Assembly: GCA_015709715.1 (NCBI GenBank)
Contig: CP054184.1
Location: forward strand, 372,001-436,000
Source of the DNA: Nitrospira sp.
GTDB taxonomy: Bacteria; Nitrospirota; Nitrospiria; Nitrospirales; Nitrospiraceae
DNA: 64,000 nucleotides
Direction: 5' to 3'
Positions 1 to 9,055 of this stretch are shown here, piece by piece (position 1 is the stretch's first letter; each line of letters opens with the position of its first letter). The notes below the pieces were generated by a model, which was not told the origin of the DNA, did not search any database, and saw only the letters and a list, made by a program, of their open reading frames with translations. The position numbers were made by a program, and so were the translations under genes.

Positions 1-1
1 G

Positions 2-133
<132 letters not shown>

Positions 134-135
134 CG

Positions 136-1413
136 ATGGCTCTGCCCTACGAAATTTTCATCGGTCTCCGGTACTTGCGGGCCAAGCGGCGCAACCGCAC
201 CATCTCCTTCAATACGATCGTCTCCATCGTCGGCATCACGCTCGGCGTGGCGGCGCTGATCGGCACGGTCGGCATCATGACCGGCTTCAAGGAGGACATC
301 CAAGCGAAGATCCTCGGCACCACGGCCCACATCCTCGTCAACGATCGCATGAAGGATTCGATGGTGGAGTACGAGGAGCAGGTCAAGAAGGTCGCAGGAG
401 TTCCGGAGGTGGTCGCCGCCACGCCCTTTATCTTCCGGCAGGTGCTGCTGACCTCCTCATCCGGCGTACAGGGCATCATCCTGCGTGGCATCGACCCGGC
501 CAGGGAAGGCCAGGTCACGGAACTGGCCAAGAACCTCGTAACGGGCAATCTCGACGATTTGAAGCAGCCCGTGAAGGTCGCGATTCCCGAGAAGGAGCGC
601 GAACCGAACGGGCCAGACAGCGCCATGCGGCCCGGCATCATACTCGGCAAGGAACTGTCGATGCGGCTCGGGGTCTTTCCCGGCGACAGCCTGAACGTCG
701 TCTCCCCCGTCGGTCCGATCACCGGGGCCAGCATGACGCCGAAGATCCGGCCCTTCGTGGTCGTAGGCATCTTTCAATCGGGCATGTATGAATACGACTC
801 TTCCCTGGCTTATATCGAATTGGGGGAAGCCCAGAAGTTTTTCAACATGGGCACCAGCGTGACCGGTATCGAGGTCAAGGTGACCGATGTCTTCCGCGCC
901 GGCGATATCGCCCGCTCCATCGAACAGACGCTGGGCTTCTCGTTCTGGGCCAGAGATTGGATGCAGATGAACCGCAACCTGTTCTCCGCCCTCAAGCTGG
1001 AGAAGACCATGATGTTCCTGCTCCTGGTGCTGATCACGATCGTCGCCTCCTTCAATATCGTCAGCACCCTCACGATGATCGTCACGGAAAAGCAGCGGGA
1101 AATTGCGATCCTCAAAGCGATGGGAGCGACCCGCAAGGGCATCATGCGGATCTTCATGTTGAATGGGCTGATCATCGGCTGCTCCGGCGCCGCGATCGGC
1201 GTGCCGCTAGGATACGCGTTTCTCTGGCTCATCCAGACCTTTTGGACCTTCGACCCGACCGTCTATTACATCTCCCGGATCCCGGTCCATGTCTTGGGGT
1301 CGGATGTGGCCTTGGTGGCGGGATCGGCCATCCTGATCAGTTTCGCCGCGACACTCTACCCCTCACTCCAAGCCGCCAAACTCGATCCGGCGGCGGCCTT
1401 GCGGTATGAGTAA
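136..1413 (+). CDS. lolC: Lipoprotein-releasing ABC transporter permease, LolC/LolE family
   Basis: The 425-residue protein is the inner-membrane permease that, with LolD, extracts mature lipoproteins and passes them to the periplasmic carrier LolA. One N-terminal membrane segment (about residues 25-48, ISFNTIVSIVGITLGVAALI) is followed by a large periplasmic MacB-PCD-type domain (about 50-270). Three C-terminal membrane segments (about 290-420) carry the FtsX/MacB-type permease region, with REIAILKAMGATRKGI as the coupling helix that contacts the ATPase. LolC and LolE cannot be told apart here; a single permease acting as a homodimer (LolF-like) is possible. The start follows the lysS stop by two bases. 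Confidence 0.9.
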   Translation: MALPYEIFIGLRYLRAKRRNRTISFNTIVSIVGITLGVAALIGTVGIMTGFKEDIQAKILGTTAHILVNDRMKDSMVEYEEQVKKVAGVPEVVAATPFIFRQVLLTSSSGVQGIILRGIDPAREGQVTELAKNLVTGNLDDLKQPVKVAIPEKEREPNGPDSAMRPGIILGKELSMRLGVFPGDSLNVVSPVGPITGASMTPKIRPFVVVGIFQSGMYEYDSSLAYIELGEAQKFFNMGTSVTGIEVKVTDVFRAGDIARSIEQTLGFSFWARDWMQMNRNLFSALKLEKTMMFLLLVLITIVASFNIVSTLTMIVTEKQREIAILKAMGATRKGIMRIFMLNGLIIGCSGAAIGVPLGYAFLWLIQTFWTFDPTVYYISRIPVHVLGSDVALVAGSAILISFAATLYPSLQAAKLDPAAALRYE

Positions 1414-1425
1414 TCAAATCCAGCC

Positions 1426-2094
1426 ATGATCGACGTCGTCGGACTCTATAAATCCTTTCCGATGGGGGGGCAGGAGTTGGTGGTGCTCAACAACATCAAC
1501 CTGCGCATCCAACGGGGTGAGATGATCGCCATCGTCGGAGCATCCGGTGCCGGGAAGAGCACCCTGCTCCAGATCCTCGGCACGCTGGACCGGCCGACCA
1601 GCGGCACGGTCACCTTCGACGGCCAGGATCTGTTTCAACTGAATGAGCAACAACAGGCCGATTTTCGGAACCGCCGCGTGGGGTTTGTCTTCCAGTTTCA
1701 CCATCTGCTTCCGGAATTCACGGCGCTGGAGAATGCTTGCCTCCCGGCCATGATTCAGAAACGCGACCTGGCGGATGTCGCCGGTGACGCGACAAAGCTG
1801 CTGCGCGAAGTGGGATTGGGCGAACGCCTCCACCACAAACCTGGTGAACTGTCCGGCGGGGAACAACAGCGGGTGTCGGTCGCCAGAGCCTTGATGCAGC
1901 AACCGGACCTGGTGTTGGCCGACGAACCGACAGGCAACCTCGATACCCATACGGGAGACGCGTTGTTCGCCCTCCTGCGTCAACTGAATCGTTCACGCGG
2001 CACCACCTTCGTCATCGTCACGCACAACGACAAACTGTCATCGCAGGCGGACCGCATCATTTCCATGCAGGACGGCATGATCGTCCCGGCATAG
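1426..2094 (+). CDS. lolD: Lipoprotein-releasing ABC transporter ATPase LolD
   Basis: The 222-residue ATPase energises LolC/E on the cytoplasmic face. It has Walker A GASGAGKST (about 36-44), a Q-loop in GFVFQFHHLLPE, the ABC signature LSGGEQQR (about 140), Walker B LVLADEPTGNLD and the switch histidine in VIVTHN. Length and motif spacing match the LolD/MacB/FtsE class. It begins 12 bases after lolC and completes the transporter; the gene order permease then ATPase supports the assignment over MacB or FtsE. Confidence 0.92.
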   Translation: MIDVVGLYKSFPMGGQELVVLNNINLRIQRGEMIAIVGASGAGKSTLLQILGTLDRPTSGTVTFDGQDLFQLNEQQQADFRNRRVGFVFQFHHLLPEFTALENACLPAMIQKRDLADVAGDATKLLREVGLGERLHHKPGELSGGEQQRVSVARALMQQPDLVLADEPTGNLDTHTGDALFALLRQLNRSRGTTFVIVTHNDKLSSQADRIISMQDGMIVPA

Positions 2095-2156
2095 GCCCGC
2101 GCAGGCCACGGTGAATTCTTGACGGCTTCGACGCCTTTTCGTAGACTGACGCAGCG

Positions 2157-3329
2157 ATGACACCTCGGGCAATCCGAACGAAAAAGATGGCTGCCGGCGT
2201 GCTGGCTGTACGAATTTTTGCGCTGTGTGTGGCGCTCCTCGCGCCGCTCGAAGCGATGGCCGTGGAATTTGTCTTCGTGGGATCGCGACAGATGGGGATG
2301 GGCGGAGCCGGTGTGGCCACCACCACCGACTCCCTCGCCACCTACTGGAATCCCGCCGGCATGACCATGAACAAGAAATTCGACATCCGCTTCCAGGGCG
2401 GGGGGCAGGTCGTCGACCGCGGCGACGTGTTCGACGCGATGAAAGACATCAACAATCTGAACCTGAACGATACCTCAGCAGGCAATATCGCCCGGCTGCA
2501 ACAGGTGATCGACCGCATCAACCGTCCGGGCACCAACCTGACCGCGACCGGGTCCGGGGGATTCTACGTCAAGGGCAACTTCGGGGAACATGCCTTAGGA
2601 TTCAGTGTCTCGGACGTGGCGACCGGCGGCGCCTTCCTGCGGGGGCCGGTCGGATTTACGAACAACGGCGCCAACCTCAGCGTGAACGGCCAGTTGGCGA
2701 TGAACGGCTTGGAAGCCAGGCAGGCGGCGCTCTCCTATGCCTATGCCTTCCTGGATCGCATGTTTTCCATCGGCGTGACCGGCAAGGTGATTCAAGGTGC
2801 GGCCTATTCGGGTGCTACGAATATTCGAGGCGCCAGCGACGACGTGCGCGTCTTCGAAGATATCGGCCGCGCGAAGATCTCCACCGCCCTCGCCGTGGAC
2901 GTGGGCGCCATGTTCCGTCCCTCCTCGTGGTTGCGGATGGGCATCGTCGCCAAAGACATCAACGCCCCCACCTTCGATGCGCCGAACGGCGACAAGTTCA
3001 AGCTGCTGCCGCAGGTCCGCACCGGCATCGCCGTCAATCCTTACAACTCCCTGACACTGACGGCGGATGTCGACATCACGAAAAACAATACGCTCGTGCC
3101 GGGACTCCAAAACCAATTGCTGAGCCTGGGCGCGGAACAGACGATTCTGTCGGAACTCCTGTCGTTCCGACTCGGCGCCTTTAAGAATATGCAGGATGCC
3201 AAGACCCCCTTTATCCCCACGGCGGGCTTCGGGCTTCGCGTCCTTGCCTTGCGCATCGATATTGCCGGCGGGTATGATTTCAGGGACCAAGCCGCCCTGG
3301 CATCAGGGTCCATCGCGTTGACCTTCTGA
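2157..3329 (+). CDS. Outer membrane beta-barrel protein, TraF-like (PF13729)/FadL-like
   Basis: The 390-residue protein has a Sec signal peptide (about residues 1-36, ending AMA-VEF). The mature N-terminus (VGSRQMGMGGAGVATTTDS, then YWNPAGM) is the hallmark of the PF13729 'TraF' and FadL/OmpP1 outer membrane families. Alternating polar and hydrophobic strands run to the C-terminus, which ends in an aromatic residue (IALTF) as expected of a BAM substrate. It probably forms a barrel for uptake of a hydrophobic compound. The TraF label is a family name only; no conjugation genes are nearby. It lies 62 bases after lolD. Confidence 0.75.
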   Translation: MTPRAIRTKKMAAGVLAVRIFALCVALLAPLEAMAVEFVFVGSRQMGMGGAGVATTTDSLATYWNPAGMTMNKKFDIRFQGGGQVVDRGDVFDAMKDINNLNLNDTSAGNIARLQQVIDRINRPGTNLTATGSGGFYVKGNFGEHALGFSVSDVATGGAFLRGPVGFTNNGANLSVNGQLAMNGLEARQAALSYAYAFLDRMFSIGVTGKVIQGAAYSGATNIRGASDDVRVFEDIGRAKISTALAVDVGAMFRPSSWLRMGIVAKDINAPTFDAPNGDKFKLLPQVRTGIAVNPYNSLTLTADVDITKNNTLVPGLQNQLLSLGAEQTILSELLSFRLGAFKNMQDAKTPFIPTAGFGLRVLALRIDIAGGYDFRDQAALASGSIALTF

Positions 3330-3372
3330 GCGTCCGCACAGGCTGAGGATCTGATAGACTTTTCTTACGACC

Positions 3373-3978
3373 ATGACGAGACGCTCCAGCCTCAGGATCA
3401 CGACCTGCTTTCTCCTGTTACTATCCACACTGGTTACCGGGTGCGGCGGTTTGCAGGAAATGTGGGAAGGCCCCGCAGCCCGTGGGTTTTATCCCAAAAC
3501 CATGGCCATTCTGCCGATTTCAGGCAACTACGACAGTGCGCGAGAAGACGTAGAAGAAGTGGTGGCAAAGGTCTTGATCAAGAGCCGACGGGTGGAAAAG
3601 GTCGTCCCGCCCGATCAAGTCACCGACACCTTTCAGACGACGAAGGATGCCTTCGATGCCCTCGTCACCTATTTTTCCAGGATGGAAACCACCGGCCAAT
3701 CCGACAAGGCCTCCGCTATCAAGATCGGGCACGCCCTGGGAGCAGATTCCCTCCTGGTGGTGAAGGTGAATGCCTGGGAGTATACGAGAGAAGAGGGGGA
3801 CAACATCGCGCGGGTTGGGCTGAGCATGCGGTTGGTGGATGCCGTGAACGGCGCCATCGTCTGGAAAGCTCGGCATCAGGTCCAGGAAAGCTACCTGTTC
3901 ATTCGACCCGACATGCGGGACCTCGCCACCAAGCTGGCCTCCGACATGATCAAGTACATGCCGCCGGAAAAACGCTGA
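3373..3978 (+). CDS. Outer-membrane-type lipoprotein, GNA1162/DUF799-like
   Basis: The 201-residue protein has a lipoprotein signal peptide ending in the lipobox VTGC, so the mature protein starts at Cys24. The body begins with FYPKTMAILPISGNYDSA and continues as an alpha/beta domain (ADSLLVVKVNAWEY, LSMRLVDAVNGAIVWKARH), the pattern of the GNA1162/DUF799 and CsgG/FlgT-like lipoproteins that sense or assemble envelope structures. It may be co-transcribed with the preceding barrel gene (43-base gap). Function is unknown. The family assignment is by motif resemblance only. Confidence 0.7.
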   Translation: MTRRSSLRITTCFLLLLSTLVTGCGGLQEMWEGPAARGFYPKTMAILPISGNYDSAREDVEEVVAKVLIKSRRVEKVVPPDQVTDTFQTTKDAFDALVTYFSRMETTGQSDKASAIKIGHALGADSLLVVKVNAWEYTREEGDNIARVGLSMRLVDAVNGAIVWKARHQVQESYLFIRPDMRDLATKLASDMIKYMPPEKR

Positions 3979-4004
3979 TTCTTCTTTCCGCCCTCGTCGC
4001 CGTT

Positions 4005-5048
4005 TTACCGGCTTCTCCGAAGGTTATCGATCGCCAGCCCGAACTGATTCGAGAGGCTGGCCAGCTCCAGCACATCCCAGTTGCTGAAGGGTTTGCCGCT
4101 GCGCCGGTTGGCGACCTCAAGCACACCTACGGATCGGCTCCCGGCTCGAATCGGCACCGACACCAGGGACGTCACTGGAAACACGGATTGCCATCCCTGC
4201 GGCGCCGACACCCAAGGCGCCAAGTTCTCCTGCTTGAGCAGAAGCGGTTGCCCCTTTCGAAACACCTCTACGGCACTGGGCGATTGCAGCATCAAGCCCG
4301 CTGCTCCCCGCTCCCCTCCCATTGCGCAGAGCGTGAGCGTCCCATCGTCGCCCGCCAAGAACAATGCCCCCGCCTCTGCCTCGACGAGGCGTACCGCGGC
4401 CTCCAATGCATGCCGCAACTTGTCCGATTCCGGGAGCGAGGAATTCAACAGGTCGCTGACCTGTTCCATGTTTTGAATCCTGAGAATCTTGGCGGCGTAC
4501 TTGCGCGTAAGCCGGGCATGATCCAGTGCCACGGCCAACCAGGGCTCAACCGCCCCGACCACCGTCCCGATGACCCGCGCAGCCCGGCGGTCGAGACCGG
4601 CTAGGCTTATCACCACCAACCCCTCCAACCGTCCGATCCGATGCAGGCGAAAGGCCCGCAGTTCGCCGCAGGCGACACGGACGTCCTGTTCCGCCTTGGC
4701 CAGAAGTTCCTGCCACTCCGGGGTCGCCGAGGCATCGGACCCGCCTGCTTCCGCCAAACAGATCATCTCGCGCGTCTGCTCGTCGCGCAGGTAGATGGCA
4801 ACCGCCGCTGTTTTCGTCAGTTGTCGAAAGGCTTGGACGAAACCGGCCGCCACAACGACGGGCGACCGTCCTTCTTCTTCAGAGCCGCTGACGATGCCGA
4901 GAAGCCGTTGCTGCAGCGTGCGGATCATGCGATCGCCCTCGCCGGATTTTGAGCGGCGAGACGGGGCTTTTCCACCTCGAACGATTGCCGTTGCGACGGA
5001 TAGGCTCTTGCGGGGTGAGCGTCGGATCTTCGAACGAGTCACAGCCAT
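4005..5048 (-). CDS. GAF-domain protein
   Basis: The 347-residue soluble protein has a basic N-terminal stretch (residues 1-40), a first degenerate GAF-like region (about 45-175) and a clear C-terminal GAF domain (about 195-345; ALEAAVRLVEAEAGALFLAG and TSLVSVPIRAGSRSVGVLEVANR). No kinase, GGDEF, phosphodiesterase or DNA-binding output domain is present, so it may act as a stand-alone ligand sensor or partner protein. It runs in the direction of the trp operon but 138 bases downstream of trpA, so it is probably separate. Its 3' end faces that of the preceding lipoprotein gene. Confidence 0.75.
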   Translation of the reverse strand: MAVTRSKIRRSPRKSLSVATAIVRGGKAPSRRSKSGEGDRMIRTLQQRLLGIVSGSEEEGRSPVVVAAGFVQAFRQLTKTAAVAIYLRDEQTREMICLAEAGGSDASATPEWQELLAKAEQDVRVACGELRAFRLHRIGRLEGLVVISLAGLDRRAARVIGTVVGAVEPWLAVALDHARLTRKYAAKILRIQNMEQVSDLLNSSLPESDKLRHALEAAVRLVEAEAGALFLAGDDGTLTLCAMGGERGAAGLMLQSPSAVEVFRKGQPLLLKQENLAPWVSAPQGWQSVFPVTSLVSVPIRAGSRSVGVLEVANRRSGKPFSNWDVLELASLSNQFGLAIDNLRRSR

Positions 5049-5186
5049 GGCATCTCCTCAATAGGTCGTGAACGATGACAGGGCAGGGATGCTTCAGACG
5101 ATTGGTTATCGCGAATGGAGTGACCGGCACATCGATATGGGCCTGTGCGGTCGATGAAAGCGGGAACGCGGCACGCAACCGCGACG

Positions 5187-6047
5187 TTAGGCCGGTTGCA
5201 TGGCGGTCTTGAGGGAGCGAACGAATGCGCCGACTTCTTCGACAAGCCGGCCGTCCTGCCCATGCTCCTCCACGCGACGCACGATGGCGCTGCCGACGAT
5301 CACCCCGTCGGCCGCTTCGGCCACCCGCGCGGCATCGTCGGGAGTCGCCACACCAAACCCCACAGCAACAGGCGTCTTCGTCTGCTTTCTGATCTTCGCG
5401 ACGTTGTCGCGCACCCCTGCCATATCGTTCAGTTTAGCCCCGGTGATGCCGGTAAGGGAAACATAATAGACAAATCCGCCCGATTCCTTGGCTACATACG
5501 CACGCCTGGAGACCGTGCTGGTCGGCGCCAACAAAAAAATCAAATGCAAACCGGCCGCCGTCGCAGGACCACGGAGCGGGCCCGCTTCGTCGGGCGGCAT
5601 GTCCGGCACGATCAGCCCATCCACTCCCGCTTCGACTGCCTGCCGGCAGAACTCCGCTTCACCGAAGGCATGGATGGTGTTGTAGTAGGCCATCAGCACG
5701 ATCGGGATCTGCGTGGAGGTCCGCAGTCGCCGCACCGCCTCCAGGATCCCACGCAACGTGGTTCCGCTGCGCAGACCTCGCTCGGCAGCCGCTTGAATCA
5801 CCGGACCGTCGGCGATCGGATCCGAAAACGGCACGCCGAGTTCGATGATGTCGGCCCCGCCGCGCTCAAGCGCCAACACCACCTGCTCGGTTTCCTGAAG
5901 CGACGGATCGCCGGCCATGACATAGGTGATGAGGGCCTTTTCGCCCTGCCCTTTCAAGCGAGTGAAGCACGCATCCAAACGATTCACCGCCGCCTCATGC
6001 TCTTTGCCCAATGGTCGCGAACGACGTCCCTGCTGCGCCGAGTTCAC
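5187..6047 (-). CDS. trpA: Tryptophan synthase alpha subunit
   Basis: TrpA cleaves indole-3-glycerol phosphate to indole and glyceraldehyde 3-phosphate in the cytoplasm, and the indole is channelled to TrpB. The catalytic glutamate and aspartate are visible in [18 protein letters not shown], and [12 protein letters not shown] is the usual first strand. The start chosen is GTG, overlapping the trpB stop (GTGA), which implies translational coupling. This gives 286 residues with about 25 extra at the N-terminus compared with typical TrpA, so a later start is possible. It is the last gene of the trp operon. Confidence 0.95.
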   Translation of the reverse strand: MNSAQQGRRSRPLGKEHEAAVNRLDACFTRLKGQGEKALITYVMAGDPSLQETEQVVLALERGGADIIELGVPFSDPIADGPVIQAAAERGLRSGTTLRGILEAVRRLRTSTQIPIVLMAYYNTIHAFGEAEFCRQAVEAGVDGLIVPDMPPDEAGPLRGPATAAGLHLIFLLAPTSTVSRRAYVAKESGGFVYYVSLTGITGAKLNDMAGVRDNVAKIRKQTKTPVAVGFGVATPDDAARVAEAADGVIVGSAIVRRVEEHGQDGRLVEEVGAFVRSLKTAMQPA

Positions 6048-7234
6048 AAGGTCACCCCTTTGATTCTGGCCACCTGCTGCACATCCTTGTCGCCGCGACC
6101 GGACAGATTGACGATCAAAATGTGGTTCTTCTTCATAGTCGGCGCGCGCTTCACGACCTCGGCAATGGCATGGGCGCTCTCCAGCGCCGGCATGATGCCC
6201 TCCTCGCGCGTCAGGAGGTCGAAGGCCGCCAAGGCCTCATCGTCGGTCACGGACGTGTACTGGGCGCGATCGGTGTCTTTGTAGTAACTGTGCTCCGGCC
6301 CGACCGCGGCATAGTCCAGCCCCGCTGAAACGGAATGGGTCAGGTTGACCTGGCCGTTTTCGTCTTGGAGGAGATAGGTCATGGTGCCTTGCAGCACACC
6401 GGGTCGGCCGCCGGCGAAACGCGCGGCATGTTTGCCGCTTTCGATGCCAAGCCCGCCGGCCTCGACCCCGATCAACTTGACCTTCTTGTCCGGCACGAAG
6501 GCATGGAACAGCCCCATGGCGTTGCTCCCGCCGCCGACGCAGGCCACCAAACAATCCGGTAATCGCCCTTCCAAAGCCAGGATTTGTTTGCGGGCCTCGC
6601 GCCCGATCACAGACTGAAAATCGCGGATCATCATGGGGTAGGGATGCGCGCCGAGCACGGACCCCAACACATAATGGGTCGTTCGGACGTTGGTCGTCCA
6701 ATCACGCATGGCCTCGCTGATGGCATCCTTCAAGGTGCGACTGCCGGCATTCACTCCGGTGACCGTGGCACCCAACAGCCGCATGCGAAAGACGTTCAGC
6801 GCCTGCCGCTGCATGTCCTCCGTGCCCATGTAGATTTCGCATTGCAGGCCGAACATGGCCGCCACCGTCGCCGTCGCGACGCCATGTTGCCCCGCGCCCG
6901 TTTCGGCGATGATGCGGGGCTTGTTCATGCGACGCGCCAAGAGGGCCTGACCGATGGCATTGTTGATCTTGTGAGCGCCGGTGTGGCAGAGGTCTTCACG
7001 CTTCAGGTAAATCTTGGCTCCGCCCAACCGCTTCGTCAGACGTTGTGCGAAATACAGGGGCGTGGGGCGTCCCACGTATTCTTTCAGATAATGCGCGAAT
7101 TCAGCCTGGAACCGTTTATCACGGCGCGCGCTGTGATAACGCTCCTCCAACTCCAGCAGGGCCGGCATGAGAGTCTCGGGGACATAGCGTCCCCCGTAGG
7201 GACCGAACCGCCCATGTCGATCTGGTATGGCCAT
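6044..7234 (-). CDS. trpB: Tryptophan synthase beta subunit
   Basis: TrpB condenses indole with serine using pyridoxal phosphate. The PLP-binding lysine lies in TGAHKINNA, the phosphate loop is GGGSNAMG, and [12 protein letters not shown] is the conserved COMM-domain start. An ATG at 7234 gives 396 residues, the family length, and is preceded by GAAGGACGAGAC, a good ribosome binding site. An upstream in-frame start 16 codons earlier lacks one. Sequence is of the TrpB1 type, consistent with a dedicated TrpA partner in the next gene. Confidence 0.96.
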   Translation of the reverse strand: MAIPDRHGRFGPYGGRYVPETLMPALLELEERYHSARRDKRFQAEFAHYLKEYVGRPTPLYFAQRLTKRLGGAKIYLKREDLCHTGAHKINNAIGQALLARRMNKPRIIAETGAGQHGVATATVAAMFGLQCEIYMGTEDMQRQALNVFRMRLLGATVTGVNAGSRTLKDAISEAMRDWTTNVRTTHYVLGSVLGAHPYPMMIRDFQSVIGREARKQILALEGRLPDCLVACVGGGSNAMGLFHAFVPDKKVKLIGVEAGGLGIESGKHAARFAGGRPGVLQGTMTYLLQDENGQVNLTHSVSAGLDYAAVGPEHSYYKDTDRAQYTSVTDDEALAAFDLLTREEGIMPALESAHAIAEVVKRAPTMKKNHILIVNLSGRGDKDVQQVARIKGVTL

Positions 7235-7282
7235 GTCTCGTCCTTCGGCTAAGCGTGAAGAGTCAAAGTATAGACAGCGCAA

Positions 7283-7915
7283 CTAGACGGAGACAAGCCG
7301 GACAGCTTGCACGAAGGCTCGCACCTTCGCGTGGTCCTTCATGCCCGGACCGACCTCGACGCCGCTGCTGACATCGACGCCATAGGGTCTCACCAGCCGG
7401 ATCGCCTCCTCCACATTCTCCGGCGTGAGTCCTCCGGCCAGCACAATGGAGGCCGCCGTGGCCGCTTCAGCCGCCAGCGACCAATCGGCGACTTGTCCCG
7501 TTCCCCCGTAGGCCGCCGGCGAATAGGCATCCACAAGAAACCCCCGCACCCCGGCCCGTCCCTGAAATTCCGCCAGCGCGAGAAACGACCCCCGATCCCG
7601 CAAGCGAATGGCCTTGATGATCGGCCGACCGAGCGCCTCGCAATACGTCGCCGGTTCATCCCCATGGAGCTGGGCCAAGGCCAGCCCGCAGCCGTCCATC
7701 AGATCGCGCACGACCTTGACCTCTTCGTTGACGAAGACCCCGACGGGCAGGACGAACGGCGGCAACGTCTGGACGATGGCCTTCACCATCTGCGGCTCCG
7801 CGCAACGCGGGCTCTTTTTGTGGAACACGAAACCGACCGCATCGGCACCGGCCTCCACCGCCACCGCCGCATCTTCCAGATTGGTCAGGCCGCAGATTTT
7901 GACCTTCACCGCCAT
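7283..7915 (-). CDS. trpF: Phosphoribosylanthranilate isomerase
   Basis: The 210-residue TIM barrel isomerises N-(5-phosphoribosyl)anthranilate to CdRP. The catalytic cysteine is in VKICGLTN and the catalytic aspartate in the C-terminal half (VDAYSP region). LAGGLTPENV and GVDVSSGVE form the phosphate-binding end of the barrel. It is a stand-alone trpF, not fused to trpC. It starts four bases after the small lipoprotein gene and precedes trpB by 48 bases. Confidence 0.95.
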   Translation of the reverse strand: MAVKVKICGLTNLEDAAVAVEAGADAVGFVFHKKSPRCAEPQMVKAIVQTLPPFVLPVGVFVNEEVKVVRDLMDGCGLALAQLHGDEPATYCEALGRPIIKAIRLRDRGSFLALAEFQGRAGVRGFLVDAYSPAAYGGTGQVADWSLAAEAATAASIVLAGGLTPENVEEAIRLVRPYGVDVSSGVEVGPGMKDHAKVRAFVQAVRLVSV

Positions 7916-7919
7916 GGGG

Positions 7920-8234
7920 TCAGCAACTCGTCTTGCTTTTTTGCATGCCGTAGAAGCCGCGATAGGACCACTGGCAGGCTTGGCCCTTCCCGTTGAACGT
8001 GAGTCCGATCACATCCTGCCGTCCATCCTGCTGCGGAATCGACCACTCACAGACTTCGCTGCCGTCCTTGAAGGAGTGACATTTCGTCGGGATCCCCATC
8101 TCCTTGATACGCTCGTCTTTGGTGCTGCCCATCCAGGCGTCCCACATGGGGGAAAATTCATGGATCTCCTGGTTGACGCAGCCGGATACCGTCAGCACGG
8201 CGGCCACGATGCCCGACACCAGCAGGGATTTCAT
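7920..8234 (-). CDS. Small lipoprotein embedded in the trp operon
   Basis: This 104-residue protein has a signal peptide with lipobox VSGC (mature from Cys19). The mature part is small, with conserved-looking cysteines (KCHSF, VCEWS, ACQWS, a terminal Cys) and tryptophans, which suggests a compact periplasmic fold with disulfides. I do not recognise the family; it has some resemblance to small outer-membrane lipoproteins of the OmlA/SmpA type only in its G-x-P-x-x-C layout. Its ATG overlaps the trpC stop (ATGA) and trpF starts four bases after it ends, so it is translated from the trp mRNA although it has no evident role in tryptophan synthesis. Confidence 0.8.
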   Translation of the reverse strand: MKSLLVSGIVAAVLTVSGCVNQEIHEFSPMWDAWMGSTKDERIKEMGIPTKCHSFKDGSEVCEWSIPQQDGRQDVIGLTFNGKGQACQWSYRGFYGMQKSKTSC

Positions 8235-9055
8235 CGACTCTCCTTCTTGGGCTTATCGCCCAGCAACTCACGAATCTTTGCCCCGATGTCCTGCGCGCGG
8301 ATCAGCGATTCGCCGATCAGCATGGCATGGACTCCCGCCTCGACCAATCGCTCTACGTCGCCCCGTTTGTGGATGCCGCTTTCGCTGACGACCAGCTTGT
8401 CCGCGGGAATGCGTTTCACCAGTCGAGCGGTGACGCCGAGATCGGTGGAAAACGTCTTCAGGTCCCGATTGTTGATCCCGATCAGCCGGACATCGGGTAA
8501 CCATTCCAGCACGATGTCCACTTCACGTTCATGGTGCGTCTCCACCAGCACGTCCAGCGACAACTCCTTCGCCAAGGCGAAAAAGTCGATCAGTTGCTGT
8601 TTCTCCAGCCCGGCCACGATGAGGAGTACCGCATCGGCGCCGTAAGCCCGCGCCTCGTAGAACTGAATGTCCGCGACCATGAACTCCTTGTTCAGCGCGG
8701 GGAGGCCGACCTGCTGTTTGACCGCAGCCAGATAATCCAGGCTCCCCTGGAAAAAGTCCTTGTCCGTCAACACGGACAGCGCCGAGGCGCCATGCTCGCG
8801 ATAGGCTCCCGCGATCGCCACGGGCTCGAACCGCTGTTCGAACTCCGGTCGCAATAATCCCAAACTGGGCGAAGCCTTTTTGACCTCCGCGATCAACGCC
8901 GGACGTTCGGGCCGGCGCATCGCGTCCAGCGTCACGGCGAATCCCAAGGTGGGCCCGGCGTCGCGGATCCGGTTCTTGAGTTCGGCCAAGTACCCGCGGC
9001 TGCTTTTGTGGCGGATCTCGGCCTTCTTATGCTCGAGAATACGATCCAGAATCAC
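8231..9055 (-). CDS. trpC: Indole-3-glycerol phosphate synthase
   Basis: The 274-residue TIM barrel decarboxylates and closes CdRP to indole-3-glycerol phosphate. Catalytic lysine and surrounding residues are in IAEVKKASPSLG, a second lysine in NKEFMV, and VVSESGI is the phosphate-site loop. The N-terminus (MILDRILEHKKAEI) is the standard start. The gene overlaps the end of trpD by 29 bases and the start of the lipoprotein gene by four, so expression of all three is tightly coupled. Confidence 0.95.
   Translation of the reverse strand: MILDRILEHKKAEIRHKSSRGYLAELKNRIRDAGPTLGFAVTLDAMRRPERPALIAEVKKASPSLGLLRPEFEQRFEPVAIAGAYREHGASALSVLTDKDFFQGSLDYLAAVKQQVGLPALNKEFMVADIQFYEARAYGADAVLLIVAGLEKQQLIDFFALAKELSLDVLVETHHEREVDIVLEWLPDVRLIGINNRDLKTFSTDLGVTARLVKRIPADKLVVSESGIHKRGDVERLVEAGVHAMLIGESLIRAQDIGAKIRELLGDKPKKESR

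Noticed and set aside
2157-3329. Conjugation gene traF
   Set aside because: Only the family name PF13729 points that way; signal peptide, barrel-like strands and absence of other tra genes fit an outer membrane porin-like protein.
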